Shown piece by piece: positions 8,699 through 16,776 of a stretch of DNA of 64,000 nucleotides; positions within the stretch are counted from its first letter, which is position 1; each line of letters starts with the position of its first letter. The position numbers were made by a program, and so were the translations under genes. Origin of the DNA: Opitutaceae bacterium (GTDB lineage: Bacteria; Verrucomicrobiota; Verrucomicrobiia; Opitutales; Opitutaceae); NCBI GenBank assembly GCA_016795565.1, contig JAEUGW010000049.1, positions 31,480 through 95,479 on the forward strand, read 5' to 3'. The notes below the pieces were generated by a model that did no database searches, had not been told where the DNA came from, and saw nothing but the letters and a program-made list of their open reading frames with translations.

Positions 8699-9136
8699 TT
8701 AACGCGGCTTCTCCGCTGATCGCACAGGCGCCCAGCGGACCAAGAAATCGGCCACGCGTTTTGCAACCTCGGTGTCGCTGGGTGCTGCGAGCCCGTTGGT
8801 TTCCTGGGTCGCCAACTGGGCGCCGTCTTATCCCAACACTACGAGCACGGGCAGGCCGAATTTCTTGATCGGGTCGCCATACCGCTCCAGCACGACCGCG
8901 TTGCCCTTTCGGTCGTTGCGAAAGTTGGCATCAACGTAGACGAGGACAAAATCGTCGTGCAGGCGTGCGAGGATTGCCTGGTCCTCGGTGAACATGCGGT
9001 GGAGCCGTCGGCACCATGGACACCGGTTGGCGCCAAAGAGCACGACCACGCGCTTGTCCTCCTTCTGTGCCTGCGCCAGCGCCTGCCCAATCAACGCTTC
9101 GCCGGCCGTTTGCCGGTCAAAAGGCGGGGACAGCGG
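8699..9136 (-). pseudogene. Thioredoxin-like protein, disrupted by an in-frame stop
   Basis: The minus strand encodes a thioredoxin-like periplasmic disulfide protein: KRVVVLFGANRCPWCRRLH holds the CPWC active site, and the cis-Pro region is KKFGLPVLVVL. A TAA at 8828-8830 interrupts the frame right after VVLG. Reading through it, the same frame continues for 42 codons (DGAQLATQETNGLAAPSDTE, then VAKRVADFLVRWAP) to a stop at 8699-8701, which is the family's usual C-terminal part. Upstream, the coding signal runs through PPFDRQTAGEA to about 9136, but there is no ATG or signal peptide and a stop lies a little further back. The gene is probably dead at both ends, unless the stop is a sequencing error. 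Confidence 0.75.
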
Positions 9137-9177
9137 CTCTCCGAATCGCCGCTGCCCGCTCCCGGCCCCCTGACAAT

Positions 9178-9549
9178 TCAGCGACGTGCCCGGTCACTCT
9201 CCCCTATCGGCTCGATTCGAACCTTGGTCACCAGCGGGCCGAGCACGATGGTGCCTTCAGGGATGCCTTCTGACTGACCGATGGCAATCTGCACGGCCTG
9301 ACCCTGACTGACCGCCAGATAAACCTGCTCCAAATGACGCCCCTGCACGCTGACCTCGTGAGTCGCAAAGATGATCGCACACGTGGTTTCGTCCTCCGAT
9401 AATTCCACGCGCAGCAGGAGCGCATAGGGCAATGCGATCCGCTGCCGGTGCGACTGTAACCGCAGGCAGACCGCCGGCACATCGCGAGTGAGAAGGCACC
9501 GCGGGTTTATCGGTTGTTCCTGGCCGGGAACCTTTGTTTTGATGCTCAT
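9178..9549 (-). CDS. Hypothetical protein coupled to the relaxase gene
   Basis: A 123-residue soluble protein with no recognised family. The sequence looks like a mixed alpha/beta fold with a central segment IALPYALLLRVELSEDET and a C-terminal half of alternating hydrophobic residues (AVQIAIGQSEGIPEGTIVLG). It starts 4 bp inside the end of the MobF relaxase gene (ATGA-type overlap), so it is very likely co-translated with it. By position it may be a transfer accessory or a factor acting with the relaxase. Confidence 0.65.
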   Translation of the reverse strand: MSIKTKVPGQEQPINPRCLLTRDVPAVCLRLQSHRQRIALPYALLLRVELSEDETTCAIIFATHEVSVQGRHLEQVYLAVSQGQAVQIAIGQSEGIPEGTIVLGPLVTKVRIEPIGESDRARR

Positions 9550-12437
9550 AGGCGCATGCGCATTCCTTGCGCCGGAGCTTCAGAGTGATGGTGACGGGGC
9601 GACGATTCGTAGGCCTCCTTGGGCGCCCGCGGACGCTCAACTACCTTGACAGGGATGCGATGGATCTCCGGCGGCGGCAGAAATGACGCATCGGGATGGC
9701 CCGTCAGATGTGCGACTACTTGGACGCGCACTTCCTGCAGGTAATTCCACGCGCGAGCTAGGTGGGAACGGAGCGATGGATGCAGCGCCCGGGAAAATTC
9801 CAGAGCCGACGTGCGTGTCTCGGCCCGGAGATCGGACGCATCGAGAAAGGCTTCGCGGTCCGGCACAAAAATCCGGAGGGATTCGCGGCCGCGGGTGGCC
9901 GCAACGTAGAGGCCTTCCCGCGAAGCGGCACCGGCGAGGAAAACCTTGTCCACCGTGAGCCCTTGCGAGGCGTGGGAAGTGAGCGCGTAACCGTAGGCAA
10001 CTTGCCGACTGTGCAGCTTGGAGCCGTCATCGAGCACGAGCTGACCGGCGGGAGTGACGGACTGGACCGTGACCATTGTGCCGTTCGCCAGCCGGCGTTT
10101 CCGGCCGGAGGGCGATTCGGCGACCGCAATGGCGCGCAGGCGCATCCGGTCGCCGGCGGCCACGGGATTCGCTCGCTCCTCGCATACGGCCCAGGCCAGT
10201 CCGGACTGGCGGGGAGACAGCGAGAGCTCGCTGGCGCCACGCGCCACGATCAAGCGGTGTCCCTCCTTGCGCAAGACCCGCAATTCATCGCCCTTCGCAA
10301 AATGCTTTGTGGTTTTGTGGGCCACGAGGACGTCGCCGAGACGGTAGTTGCGGTGATCCTTCTGACGGGCGCGGGTCCAATCCTTGGCGCGCAGCGCGGT
10401 GAAGGCGCGATCGGGGCCCCGAAGTTGCTCCTCGGTGCGAAGGCGGTGGCGGGCTTGGAGGTTAAGTTGGTCGATTTCCACCCAAGTGGGCGCGACCATC
10501 AGGGCGGTCTTCGCACGTTGCTGCGGGCCTGCCCGCGTTCGCACCTGCTTGGTTTCCCGCGAAGCGTCCAGCCACTCCGCCACCATTCGCTGATGCCGCA
10601 CCGAAGGGGAGTCGATTTCCACGATGGCGCCCATCCGGTCCAGCCGGCGCAGGCCGGAGCCGAACCTTCCGGCCGCCAGATCCTCGGCGGCTTTTCGGTA
10701 GGCTGGATTGGCTGCCTGCCGGTGCACTTCGCTGAGTGTCACAACCCGCACCCGGCTTTCCTTCTCGATGATCCGGGCGGCATCTCCGGCTTCGACGCCC
10801 TTGTGCTGCGCCGAATCGCCCACGAGCAGCAGCCGGGCCTTCTGGGCCGTCGCAATGTCTACCAGTTGTTTGAGCTGGCGGGTGGAGAGCAGGCCGTATT
10901 CATCGACCACGACGACCTGGCGATTAAGCGATTGTTGGAGCGCCGGATCGACCAGCAGGCGCTGGACGGTCTGCGCGGCCTGCAGGGCGCTACCCGCGGC
11001 GGTCCGGCCGTCGGACAGCTGGCCGGCCCCGTCCCGCCGCAGCACCTCCACGGCCTGTGAGCTGGGGGCAAAACAGGCGACCTCGCCGCCGAAGCGCGAG
11101 GCACCCTCGATCACGGTGGCGAGCGTTTGCGTTTTGCCCGTGCCCGCGCGCCCGCGCAGCACGGTCACGGCATCGTGCGAATCGAGGATTTTTTCGACCG
11201 CCTGGCGCTGTTCGTGCGTGAGGTGCGGGCTCTCCGTGAAGGCCACAAACCCGAAACCGCCGTCGTGCGCCCCCACCCCGGCGTTGAGTTGACGGACCAG
11301 TTGGCGCTCGAGGTCGAGGGCGGCCAAGGTGGAAAACTGGCCGTCAGCGCGGAGTAGTCGGAGATCGGCGGCGAGCGCGGCTTGCACGGTGTCGAGGGCA
11401 TGGGTGCCGTAAGTCTCGCGGAGCACCTCGGCCGTGAATTCGTATTCCGGCACGACCGTGCGGCGCTCGAACAAGTGCTCGCTAACGCGGGCAATCACGT
11501 CGCGCAGGCTCACGGTCCCCGCCCGGGCGTGAGACTCCCCGAATTTGAGCGCCCGGAGTTGCTCAAGTTCGCTGGCGCTGACCTGGGCAAGCTGAGCTGC
11601 CCGCACCTGATCCGAACTCAGCTCATATTGTTTAGCCGCCCGGTTTTCCCGAACGAGAATGGCGATTTCATCGCAAGAGAGTTCCCGGCCGAGCTCGACC
11701 TCGCGGGCGGCGATGGCCTGGTCACGCTGCTGGGCGCGTTTGGAGAAGCGTTCCAGCAGGTCAGTCGGGACACCGGCCAGCTCAAATCCGTGATCGCGGC
11801 GGTCGATCTGGTAGCCTAAGCGCTGCACCTCGCGGGCGAGGGCGTTGCGGTAGACCTCCGTAAGAAACTTGGTCCGGGCGAATATGTTCGAGCTTTCTAA
11901 GGCCAGCAGCCGGTCGCCGGGCCCCTCGCTTCGGGTCACATTAAAGATGAACGCGTGCGAATGCAGATGGGGATCGAGGGCCCGGCTTTCGCCGTGGCGG
12001 AAGACGGCGGCGGCGAGGGCCCCCGAGGGGACGTAACGCTTGTTAACTCCTCGGCCGGCCTGGTGGCACGCGTGGGCTTCCAACTCGCGCAGGGCCTCGG
12101 CGACGGCGGTTTCGTGGGCGGCAAGGAGCCGCTCATCACCCCCAATGAAGGCTTGGATCGAGACCGATTTTGGGGCGTTGAAGGTGGCATCGTAGCCGGC
12201 CCGGCGGCCGGCTGCCATCCGTTCGGTCAGCTTCTCGCCGGTCAAGGCATGGTGATTGGAGGCGATCCGCTCGAACGCCTCGTCGGTGAGTGTGGCTCCC
12301 TCGACCAGGCCCACGACGGCGCAGAGCCGGCCGTGGCAGGTGCCTTCGACCTTCATGCCCTGGGCGTAGTAGTCGGCTTGGCGGAGGTATTCGCCGAGGG
12401 CTTTGCTGAAGGCCTTGCAGGTGCGGATGGTCAGCAT
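9546..12437 (-). CDS. MobF-family relaxase-helicase (TrwC/TraI type)
   Basis: A 963-residue bifunctional conjugation protein that would nick one DNA strand at oriT, stay bound to it and unwind the plasmid or element for transfer. The relaxase domain (about residues 1-300) has candidate catalytic tyrosines in ADYYAQG (Tyr23/24), the segment GYDATFNAPKSVSIQAF and the three-His metal motif HLHSHAF near residue 157. The helicase part has Walker A VLRGRAGTGKT around residue 430, Walker B VVVDEYGLL, and a C-terminal TSHASQGLTVDKV motif near residue 810. It is shorter than F TraI and close to TrwC size. No type IV secretion genes are visible, so the element is at least mobilizable. Confidence 0.93.
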   Translation of the reverse strand: MLTIRTCKAFSKALGEYLRQADYYAQGMKVEGTCHGRLCAVVGLVEGATLTDEAFERIASNHHALTGEKLTERMAAGRRAGYDATFNAPKSVSIQAFIGGDERLLAAHETAVAEALRELEAHACHQAGRGVNKRYVPSGALAAAVFRHGESRALDPHLHSHAFIFNVTRSEGPGDRLLALESSNIFARTKFLTEVYRNALAREVQRLGYQIDRRDHGFELAGVPTDLLERFSKRAQQRDQAIAAREVELGRELSCDEIAILVRENRAAKQYELSSDQVRAAQLAQVSASELEQLRALKFGESHARAGTVSLRDVIARVSEHLFERRTVVPEYEFTAEVLRETYGTHALDTVQAALAADLRLLRADGQFSTLAALDLERQLVRQLNAGVGAHDGGFGFVAFTESPHLTHEQRQAVEKILDSHDAVTVLRGRAGTGKTQTLATVIEGASRFGGEVACFAPSSQAVEVLRRDGAGQLSDGRTAAGSALQAAQTVQRLLVDPALQQSLNRQVVVVDEYGLLSTRQLKQLVDIATAQKARLLLVGDSAQHKGVEAGDAARIIEKESRVRVVTLSEVHRQAANPAYRKAAEDLAAGRFGSGLRRLDRMGAIVEIDSPSVRHQRMVAEWLDASRETKQVRTRAGPQQRAKTALMVAPTWVEIDQLNLQARHRLRTEEQLRGPDRAFTALRAKDWTRARQKDHRNYRLGDVLVAHKTTKHFAKGDELRVLRKEGHRLIVARGASELSLSPRQSGLAWAVCEERANPVAAGDRMRLRAIAVAESPSGRKRRLANGTMVTVQSVTPAGQLVLDDGSKLHSRQVAYGYALTSHASQGLTVDKVFLAGAASREGLYVAATRGRESLRIFVPDREAFLDASDLRAETRTSALEFSRALHPSLRSHLARAWNYLQEVRVQVVAHLTGHPDASFLPPPEIHRIPVKVVERPRAPKEAYESSPRHHHSEAPAQGMRMRL

Positions 12438-12755
12438 TGGCCACCTCCAACGACCGAAGCTGGACCGAAGAAACGACAGGCAATTCCAACCGCTAGTAAA
12501 CCTGACTCAGCAAAAAAAAGCCGAAGACTCCAAGAAGCCAATTCAACCAAAACTTCGAAACTAAGCTCCAAGAAACCAACCAATCGAATGAACCAACTGA
12601 TGAAGGGACGAAAACAATGAATGGATTCACCCCACGAAAATAAAACAAAGCAGTAAGGGAGGACACCAACGTCCAAGCGTTTCCGCTTAGACCGCGCCTT
12701 AGGCGCTCCCCTTGCACCACCCAACCACCACGCGTATGGTGACCCAATCGCTACC
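12438..12755 (+). other. Relaxase-HTH intergenic region, candidate oriT
   Basis: This 318-bp gap lies between the divergent relaxase and HTH genes and is richer in A/T than its surroundings. Three hairpins follow one another: GGAC/GTCC (12661-12674), AAGCG/CGCTT with a 4-nt loop (12675-12688) and GCGCC/GGCGC with a 3-nt loop (12694-12706). About 25 bp further on, GCGTATGGTG (12732-12741) faintly recalls nic-region sequence of MobF plasmids (R388 GCGTATTGTC). Inverted repeats beside a relaxase gene are what an oriT looks like. The nic site itself is not established. Confidence 0.45.
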
Positions 12756-13067
12756 ATGTCGTTACCTACGCACTCCCCACTTGCTCCCAGTTCACCACTT
12801 ACATTGGCCCAAGCTGTTGCCCAGTCGCGCCACCCGCGCAACCACGCCACCGCCAAACTGGAACCGCATCGCGACGAGTTGCTGCGCCTCGCTCGGGATG
12901 GCAACTCCGCCGAGAGTCTGGCCATCGGACTTGGATTGATTGGCATCAAGATCGGCCGCGAAACCATGCGGCGCTGGCTCGCCTGCGAAATGGGCGCCAA
13001 GCCAAAACGTAGGGTTCGGCGCAAACCCATCGGGGAAGGTTCGGCAACGGGCAGTCCAGTTTCATAG
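12756..13067 (+). CDS. Small HTH-like DNA-binding protein beside the relaxase
   Basis: A 103-residue basic protein. The central part (LEPHRDELLRLARDGNSAES through GRETMRRWLACEMG) has the pattern of a helix-turn-helix of the kind in plasmid mobilization and partition accessory proteins, followed by a strongly basic tail (KPKRRVRRKP). It is divergent from the relaxase and shares the hairpin-rich intergenic region. ATGGTGAC motifs flank it on both sides (12736-12743 and the palindrome at 13076-13090), possible binding sites. A relaxosome accessory or autoregulator is the best guess; the family is not recognised with certainty. Confidence 0.6.
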   Translation: MSLPTHSPLAPSSPLTLAQAVAQSRHPRNHATAKLEPHRDELLRLARDGNSAESLAIGLGLIGIKIGRETMRRWLACEMGAKPKRRVRRKPIGEGSATGSPVS

Positions 13068-13075
13068 GGCGGTAG

Positions 13076-13090
13076 CATGGTGACACCATG
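13076..13090. promoter_or_regulatory. Perfect palindrome CATGGTG-A-CACCATG
   Basis: A 15-bp perfect inverted repeat lies 9 bp after the HTH gene and about 80 bp beyond the end of the convergent hypothetical gene. The half-site ATGGTGAC also occurs at 12736-12743, just upstream of the HTH gene start. A repressor operator is plausible but untested. Confidence 0.35.
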
Positions 13091-13173
13091 ACCCCGCTGG
13101 TTCCCGATGGGCAGTCCTGGCGCCGAACACTCCCGTTTTATGTGTTCGGCAGGAGTGGCGGCGACCGCCGGAC

Positions 13174-14166
13174 CTAATTGCGCCCGTGCATACCGGCAAA
13201 CCGATCAGGGCTATGGCTGGCTGACAGACCCCACGGGTCAACCGCGGCAAGGCGCTCCACCAAGCGCTCGTGCAGCCTTTGCCGGTCGCCCGCGTCGGCA
13301 AGAAACTTGGGGGCATGGCGTTGATACCAGTTGACCAGCGTCGTTGCTTTTCGCGCGGTGCGCTTGCCGGTCACCCAAGGATGGATCGCACCATACCAAC
13401 CCCAGTAGTCGTTACGGCTTTTACGCCACTCGTAGACCGCGCCTTCAATGGTGCAACAGCCGGATTCCTTGATCAGTTCAGGCAGCGCATCCAACAGTTC
13501 GCCGTGAGCTGGATGACCCTTCTTACACGAAACCTGCATCCGGCCGAAAAAGCTTCCCCACCAAACAGGATGAATACGGGCAAGGCGTGAGGCCGACGAT
13601 GCAAATGGGGCATTCGCAAAGAGTGTGTCGGGCAAGCGGTTCATCGGTCGAGACGACCAGTGCGCGAACAAATCCTTGGCGACGGAGTCCCGGACCGCGG
13701 GAGCGTGCTCGTGGCGTGTCTGCTGGAAGACTTCTTGGGCACGCTCCATTCCCACCTGCCGCGCCCGCCGTTCAGGTGAGTCAGCCGGGTCCCGGTAGAG
13801 TTCGAGGAACTGCCACTGTGCCGCCTCCATCGCCTCCCGGGAACAGCGATAACTTACGCTCCCGATGCGATCATAGGTCTGTTCGATTAGTTGCGCTTCC
13901 AACACCCGCGCCTCAAGCTCCCGCCGCTTGAAGAGCCGTTCCCACAACTCGGCCGCCAACCCGCGTGCCAAGGGAGCGAACAGCTCGGGGGAATCGGCTA
14001 GAAATGCCGGCCCATTCCTCTTCGGGAAAGCCCGGCTCACGGCCGATTCCATAAGAACCTCGGACCATGATGTGAAGCCATGGGGTAGGATTGGTGCTGC
14101 CACGGTGGACCAATCATATACAAAATCGGGAAATTCGCCAGCCGGAGCGGGCGGCCTCGGGAACAC
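13174..14166 (-). CDS. Hypothetical protein of the mobile element
   Basis: A 330-residue, probably cytoplasmic protein with no recognised domain. It is rich in Arg, Trp and charged helices, for example LAAELWERLFKRRELEARVL near residue 71 and NDYWGWYGAIHPWVTGKRTA near residue 257, with a small cluster of cysteines (MQVSCKKGH, ESGCCTIEG). It lies on the relaxase strand but is separated from it by the HTH gene on the other strand. No signal peptide or membrane helix is apparent. A DNA-transfer or defence-related accessory role is possible from context only. Confidence 0.6.
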   Translation of the reverse strand: MFPRPPAPAGEFPDFVYDWSTVAAPILPHGFTSWSEVLMESAVSRAFPKRNGPAFLADSPELFAPLARGLAAELWERLFKRRELEARVLEAQLIEQTYDRIGSVSYRCSREAMEAAQWQFLELYRDPADSPERRARQVGMERAQEVFQQTRHEHAPAVRDSVAKDLFAHWSSRPMNRLPDTLFANAPFASSASRLARIHPVWWGSFFGRMQVSCKKGHPAHGELLDALPELIKESGCCTIEGAVYEWRKSRNDYWGWYGAIHPWVTGKRTARKATTLVNWYQRHAPKFLADAGDRQRLHERLVERLAAVDPWGLSASHSPDRFAGMHGRN

Positions 14167-14566
14167 CCACCCCGGACGGCGTCGCCTCCGCTCCGCCGCG
14201 CGGGGCGCGTGTTCCTACGACAGGCCAGGGGTGCACCGGGATGCAGCACGGGAGATCGGGGCCCGGCACGCCAAGGCTCGCGCCCGCTCCGCCTTCGGCT
14301 CCGGCGGGCGCGGCCGGCCCCGACCACCCGCGCTGACCCGGTAGGTGGACATGCTCAAAAAGGAGCCGCCCCGGGGACTAGCCCAGGGGCGGCCGGCCCG
14401 TTGCGCGCCTCATGAGGCGGTGGCTTTACGAACTGGCGACCAACTATTGACTGCCGACCTCATGCGCGCGGAGAGAGCGGGGCAAACCCGCCCCAAAATT
14501 CCTTTAGTTTCTGAGGCTGATCGAAAGGTTTCCGATAAAGAGTGGAAAGGAACAGGGAAAGGACTG
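14167..14566. other. 400-bp GC-rich gap with one strong hairpin
   Basis: No coding frame here shows family resemblance. The first part is very GC-rich. A perfect 8-bp stem, GCCGCCCC / GGGGCGGC with a 13-nt loop, lies at 14365-14393, without a T-run on either side, so it is not a classic terminator. Confidence 0.4.
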
Positions 14567-14947
14567 CTACGACACCGACGCAGGCGCCATTTCGACGGCC
14601 CGCAGGAACTCTGCGATACCGACGCTCTTGGAAAAAATGCCGTCCACGCGTTGCCGTCTGTAAGCCTGCTCTTCTGCGGGTTTGATTGCCGCGGAATAGA
14701 CGTAGATCCGACCATGAAAGACCTTCTCGCGAAGACGCTGGACCAGTTCCAAGCCGGTAAAGCCGGGCATTTGGTGGTCGGTGACGAGAACGTCGAAGGC
14801 GATCAGGTTTGCGTTCAGCATTTCCCACGCGACGACGCCATCGGGTGCGTGAATCGCCGTATGGCCGGCGTTCTCAAGCATGCAGACCATCACTTCCCCA
14901 ATCTGCGAATTATCCTCGGCGCAAAGCACCTGAAGCGGTCGTTTCAT
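14567..14947 (-). CDS. Single-domain response regulator (receiver only)
   Basis: A 126-residue CheY-like receiver with no output domain. The acidic pocket is ED at residues 11-12 (LCAEDNSQIGE), the phospho-acceptor Asp is in VLVTDHQMPGFTG near residue 57, a Ser replaces the usual Thr in VYSAAIKP, and the conserved Lys is in GIFSKSVG near residue 108. It would relay phosphate or bind a partner rather than act on DNA. No histidine kinase is visible in the element, so its partner is unknown. The gene lies head to head with the XRE regulator, 69 bp away across palindromic sites. Confidence 0.85.
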   Translation of the reverse strand: MKRPLQVLCAEDNSQIGEVMVCMLENAGHTAIHAPDGVVAWEMLNANLIAFDVLVTDHQMPGFTGLELVQRLREKVFHGRIYVYSAAIKPAEEQAYRRQRVDGIFSKSVGIAEFLRAVEMAPASVS

Positions 14948-14958
14948 ATCTCCGTTTT

Positions 14959-15010
14959 TGTCCCGGTGGCGGGACAGGAAGGCAAACCCTTTTGTGCCAT
15001 TATCGGGACA
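14959..15010. promoter_or_regulatory. Palindromic operator-like sites TGTCCCG/CGGGACA
   Basis: Between the divergent receiver and XRE genes lies a perfect inverted repeat, TGTCCCG-GTGG-CGGGACA (14959-14976), followed by another CGGGACA half-site at 15004-15010. A third TATCGGGACAA copy occurs inside the XRE gene (15056-15062). This arrangement suits binding by the adjacent XRE protein, controlling both promoters. The assignment is inferred from position and symmetry. Confidence 0.5.
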
Positions 15011-15016
15011 ACTCGA

Positions 15017-15241
15017 ATGGGCAAAAATGTGTCAGGTCCAGCCATCAAACGCTATCGGGACAAGCTCGGCTTGTCGCAGGAAGAACTCGCGGCCAGAGCG
15101 CAGAGAACCGGCTGGGACATCGGCCGTGGTGTCATTGCAAAGATCGAGACTGGCACGCGCTATGTCGATGATGTGGAGCTCGTAAAGATCGCGAAGCTGC
15201 TCCGCGTCTCGGCGAGGGATTTGCTGCCCAAAGGTTGCTAG
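15017..15241 (+). CDS. XRE-family helix-turn-helix regulator
   Basis: A 74-residue protein that is essentially one HTH_3 domain: IKRYRDKLGLSQEELAARAQ forms helices 1-2, the following DIGRGVIAKIETGTRYVDDV the recognition helix and turn, and ELVKIAKLLRVSARDLLP the closing helices. The frame is open far upstream, but ATG 15017 matches the domain boundary and lies just after the palindromic sites, so it was chosen. It is probably a small repressor that autoregulates and may control the divergent receiver gene. Confidence 0.8.
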   Translation: MGKNVSGPAIKRYRDKLGLSQEELAARAQRTGWDIGRGVIAKIETGTRYVDDVELVKIAKLLRVSARDLLPKGC

Positions 15242-15597
15242 CTTGGGACTCCGGGGGATTCTCCGGGAGACCCAGGCGAAGGTGATGCCCCGTTTGCTTT
15301 TTGGGTAAGGTAGGGCAATGTCGGAGAAGTGATTTGCATCCTTTGGAGTAATGTAGCGCTAGAGGATTTCGGAGGTCTTGGGAGGGCTGTGGAGGGGGCT
15401 GGTTTGGCCGTTTTCGGAAGTGGCGGGGAGTCGGCGGACCTCCGCGCATCGTTCCCTGCGATGCGCTGCCACGGCGTGTCCGGCCCCAGCAACCGGCACG
15501 CCTAGCTGGGGGCTCCAAAGGCCGCCCCCAGCCCCCGGCCTTTGGATTTTGACGAAACCGGAACAGGTCGGAACGCTCATGGTCCGATTGCGACCCC
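15242..15597. other. 356-bp non-coding gap with two strong hairpins
   Basis: No convincing gene. GCGCATCG/CGATGCGC (15444-15466, 7-nt loop) and GCTGGGGGC/GCCCCCAGC (15505-15532) are perfect stems of 8 and 9 bp. They could be an RNA structure, a termination region or a replication/transfer site of the element; nothing in the sequence decides between these. Confidence 0.35.
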
Positions 15598-16293
15598 ATG
15601 AAGCTCCTCCACGTTTCCGACCTGCACTTTCGCCCCCACTGGTTTGAGTGGGTGGCGAAGGAGGCGTGTCATTACGATGCAGTCTGCATCGCGGGCGATC
15701 TGCTGGACATGTTTGGGACCCACGAGACAGGGATGCGGGACCAGGCGGCTTGGGTTCGCACTTGGATTCGCGGATTCTCGGGACGGCTGTTCGTGTGCAG
15801 CGGCAACCACGATTGGTGGGATTCGAAGGGTGTCGTTGACAACGACGCGCACGGAGGATGGCTGGACAAGATGGGCAGCAACCAGGTCACGGTCGATGGG
15901 CAGGGAGCCGTGATCGGTGGCTACCATATCTTCTGCCACCCCTTCCGATTTCCTGCCTGCTGGCCCCAGGCTCCTTCGGGCAAATGGATTCTCCTGCATC
16001 ATGCCCCTCCCGCCTATGCTGGAACGGGGGTGACGGGCAGCACCGGCAAGGATCAAGGCTGCCGGGAGTTGGCGGCGGCGATCATCGGCAGCCCGCGCCC
16101 GCCGTGGCTGATCTTGTCCGGCCATATCCACAAGCCGAAGTCTTGGCGGGGGCGACATGGCGCGAGTTGGTCCTTCAATCCGACTTTCGACGCGGAAGCG
16201 CCGTGGCCGAATCACATCACGATCGATACAGAAAGCGGAGTCGTGACTTGGATTACGTCCCGCGAAGGGACTTGGCCCGTGCGTGTGCTGTAG
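15598..16293 (+). CDS. Calcineurin-like metallophosphoesterase
   Basis: A 231-residue cytoplasmic metallophosphoesterase. The metal-binding motifs are all present in order: DLH (residues 8-10), GD in CIAGDLLD (near 34), GNHD in VCSGNHDWW (near 69), a histidine in LLHHAPPAYAG (near 135) and GHIHKP (near 175). The small size and lack of extra domains match stand-alone phosphodiesterases, many of which act on nucleic acids or nucleotides. It begins after a hairpin-rich gap in the mobile element; its substrate is unknown. Confidence 0.85.
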   Translation: MKLLHVSDLHFRPHWFEWVAKEACHYDAVCIAGDLLDMFGTHETGMRDQAAWVRTWIRGFSGRLFVCSGNHDWWDSKGVVDNDAHGGWLDKMGSNQVTVDGQGAVIGGYHIFCHPFRFPACWPQAPSGKWILLHHAPPAYAGTGVTGSTGKDQGCRELAAAIIGSPRPPWLILSGHIHKPKSWRGRHGASWSFNPTFDAEAPWPNHITIDTESGVVTWITSREGTWPVRVL

Positions 16294-16473
16294 GCCGCCT
16301 TTCGGTCCCTGCTGCTCCGTGGGGCTCGAACACCAGCGTCCAAAGTGTTCCTGGCGGAAGCTTCCGGTTCGTATCTGGCTAAGCTACTGTGAGCTACGTC
16401 TAAGGGTTTCGGCCTCGATTTTAACTAATATCTAATTGTTTGATAAACGCCAATAATTGGGTTTTCTACCAAT

Positions 16474-16776
16474 ATGCTAGGACTAAAGACAGAACTGGAA
16501 GTTGCCCGCGAATTGGCCGCGCGGGTGCGGGCTTTGCGTCTGGAATTCGGTTGGTCACAGGGTGAGCTCGCGCGACGCGCCGGATTGCGCCTCTCCACCT
16601 ACCGCCTTTTTGAACAGACCGGACAGATCGCCTTGGTCCGCCTGCTGCGCGTGCTCTCAATCATGGATCGCCTGAATGATTTCGAACAGGTGTGCCTGCC
16701 AAGCGATGCGCCGCGCTCGCTCGCCGATTTGCATATGCGGAAACGGCAGCGCGGACGGAGGACTCCCCATGCTTAA
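16474..16776 (+). CDS. HTH antitoxin-like regulator (HipB-like)
   Basis: A 100-residue protein with an XRE-type HTH at residues ~12-60 (RVRALRLEFGWSQGELARRA) and a basic C-terminal tail (MRKRQRGRRTPH). Its end overlaps the start of the HipA-like gene by 8 bp, the arrangement of hipBA operons. It probably binds its own promoter and neutralises the kinase. The upstream 180 bp is AT-rich by local standards and should hold the promoter and operators. Confidence 0.82.
   Translation: MLGLKTELEVARELAARVRALRLEFGWSQGELARRAGLRLSTYRLFEQTGQIALVRLLRVLSIMDRLNDFEQVCLPSDAPRSLADLHMRKRQRGRRTPHA

Noticed and set aside
12431..13078. Minus-strand open frame across the relaxase-HTH gap
   Set aside because: It covers the AT-rich hairpin region and the antisense of the HTH gene and matches nothing. 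The gap is better read as regulatory or oriT DNA.
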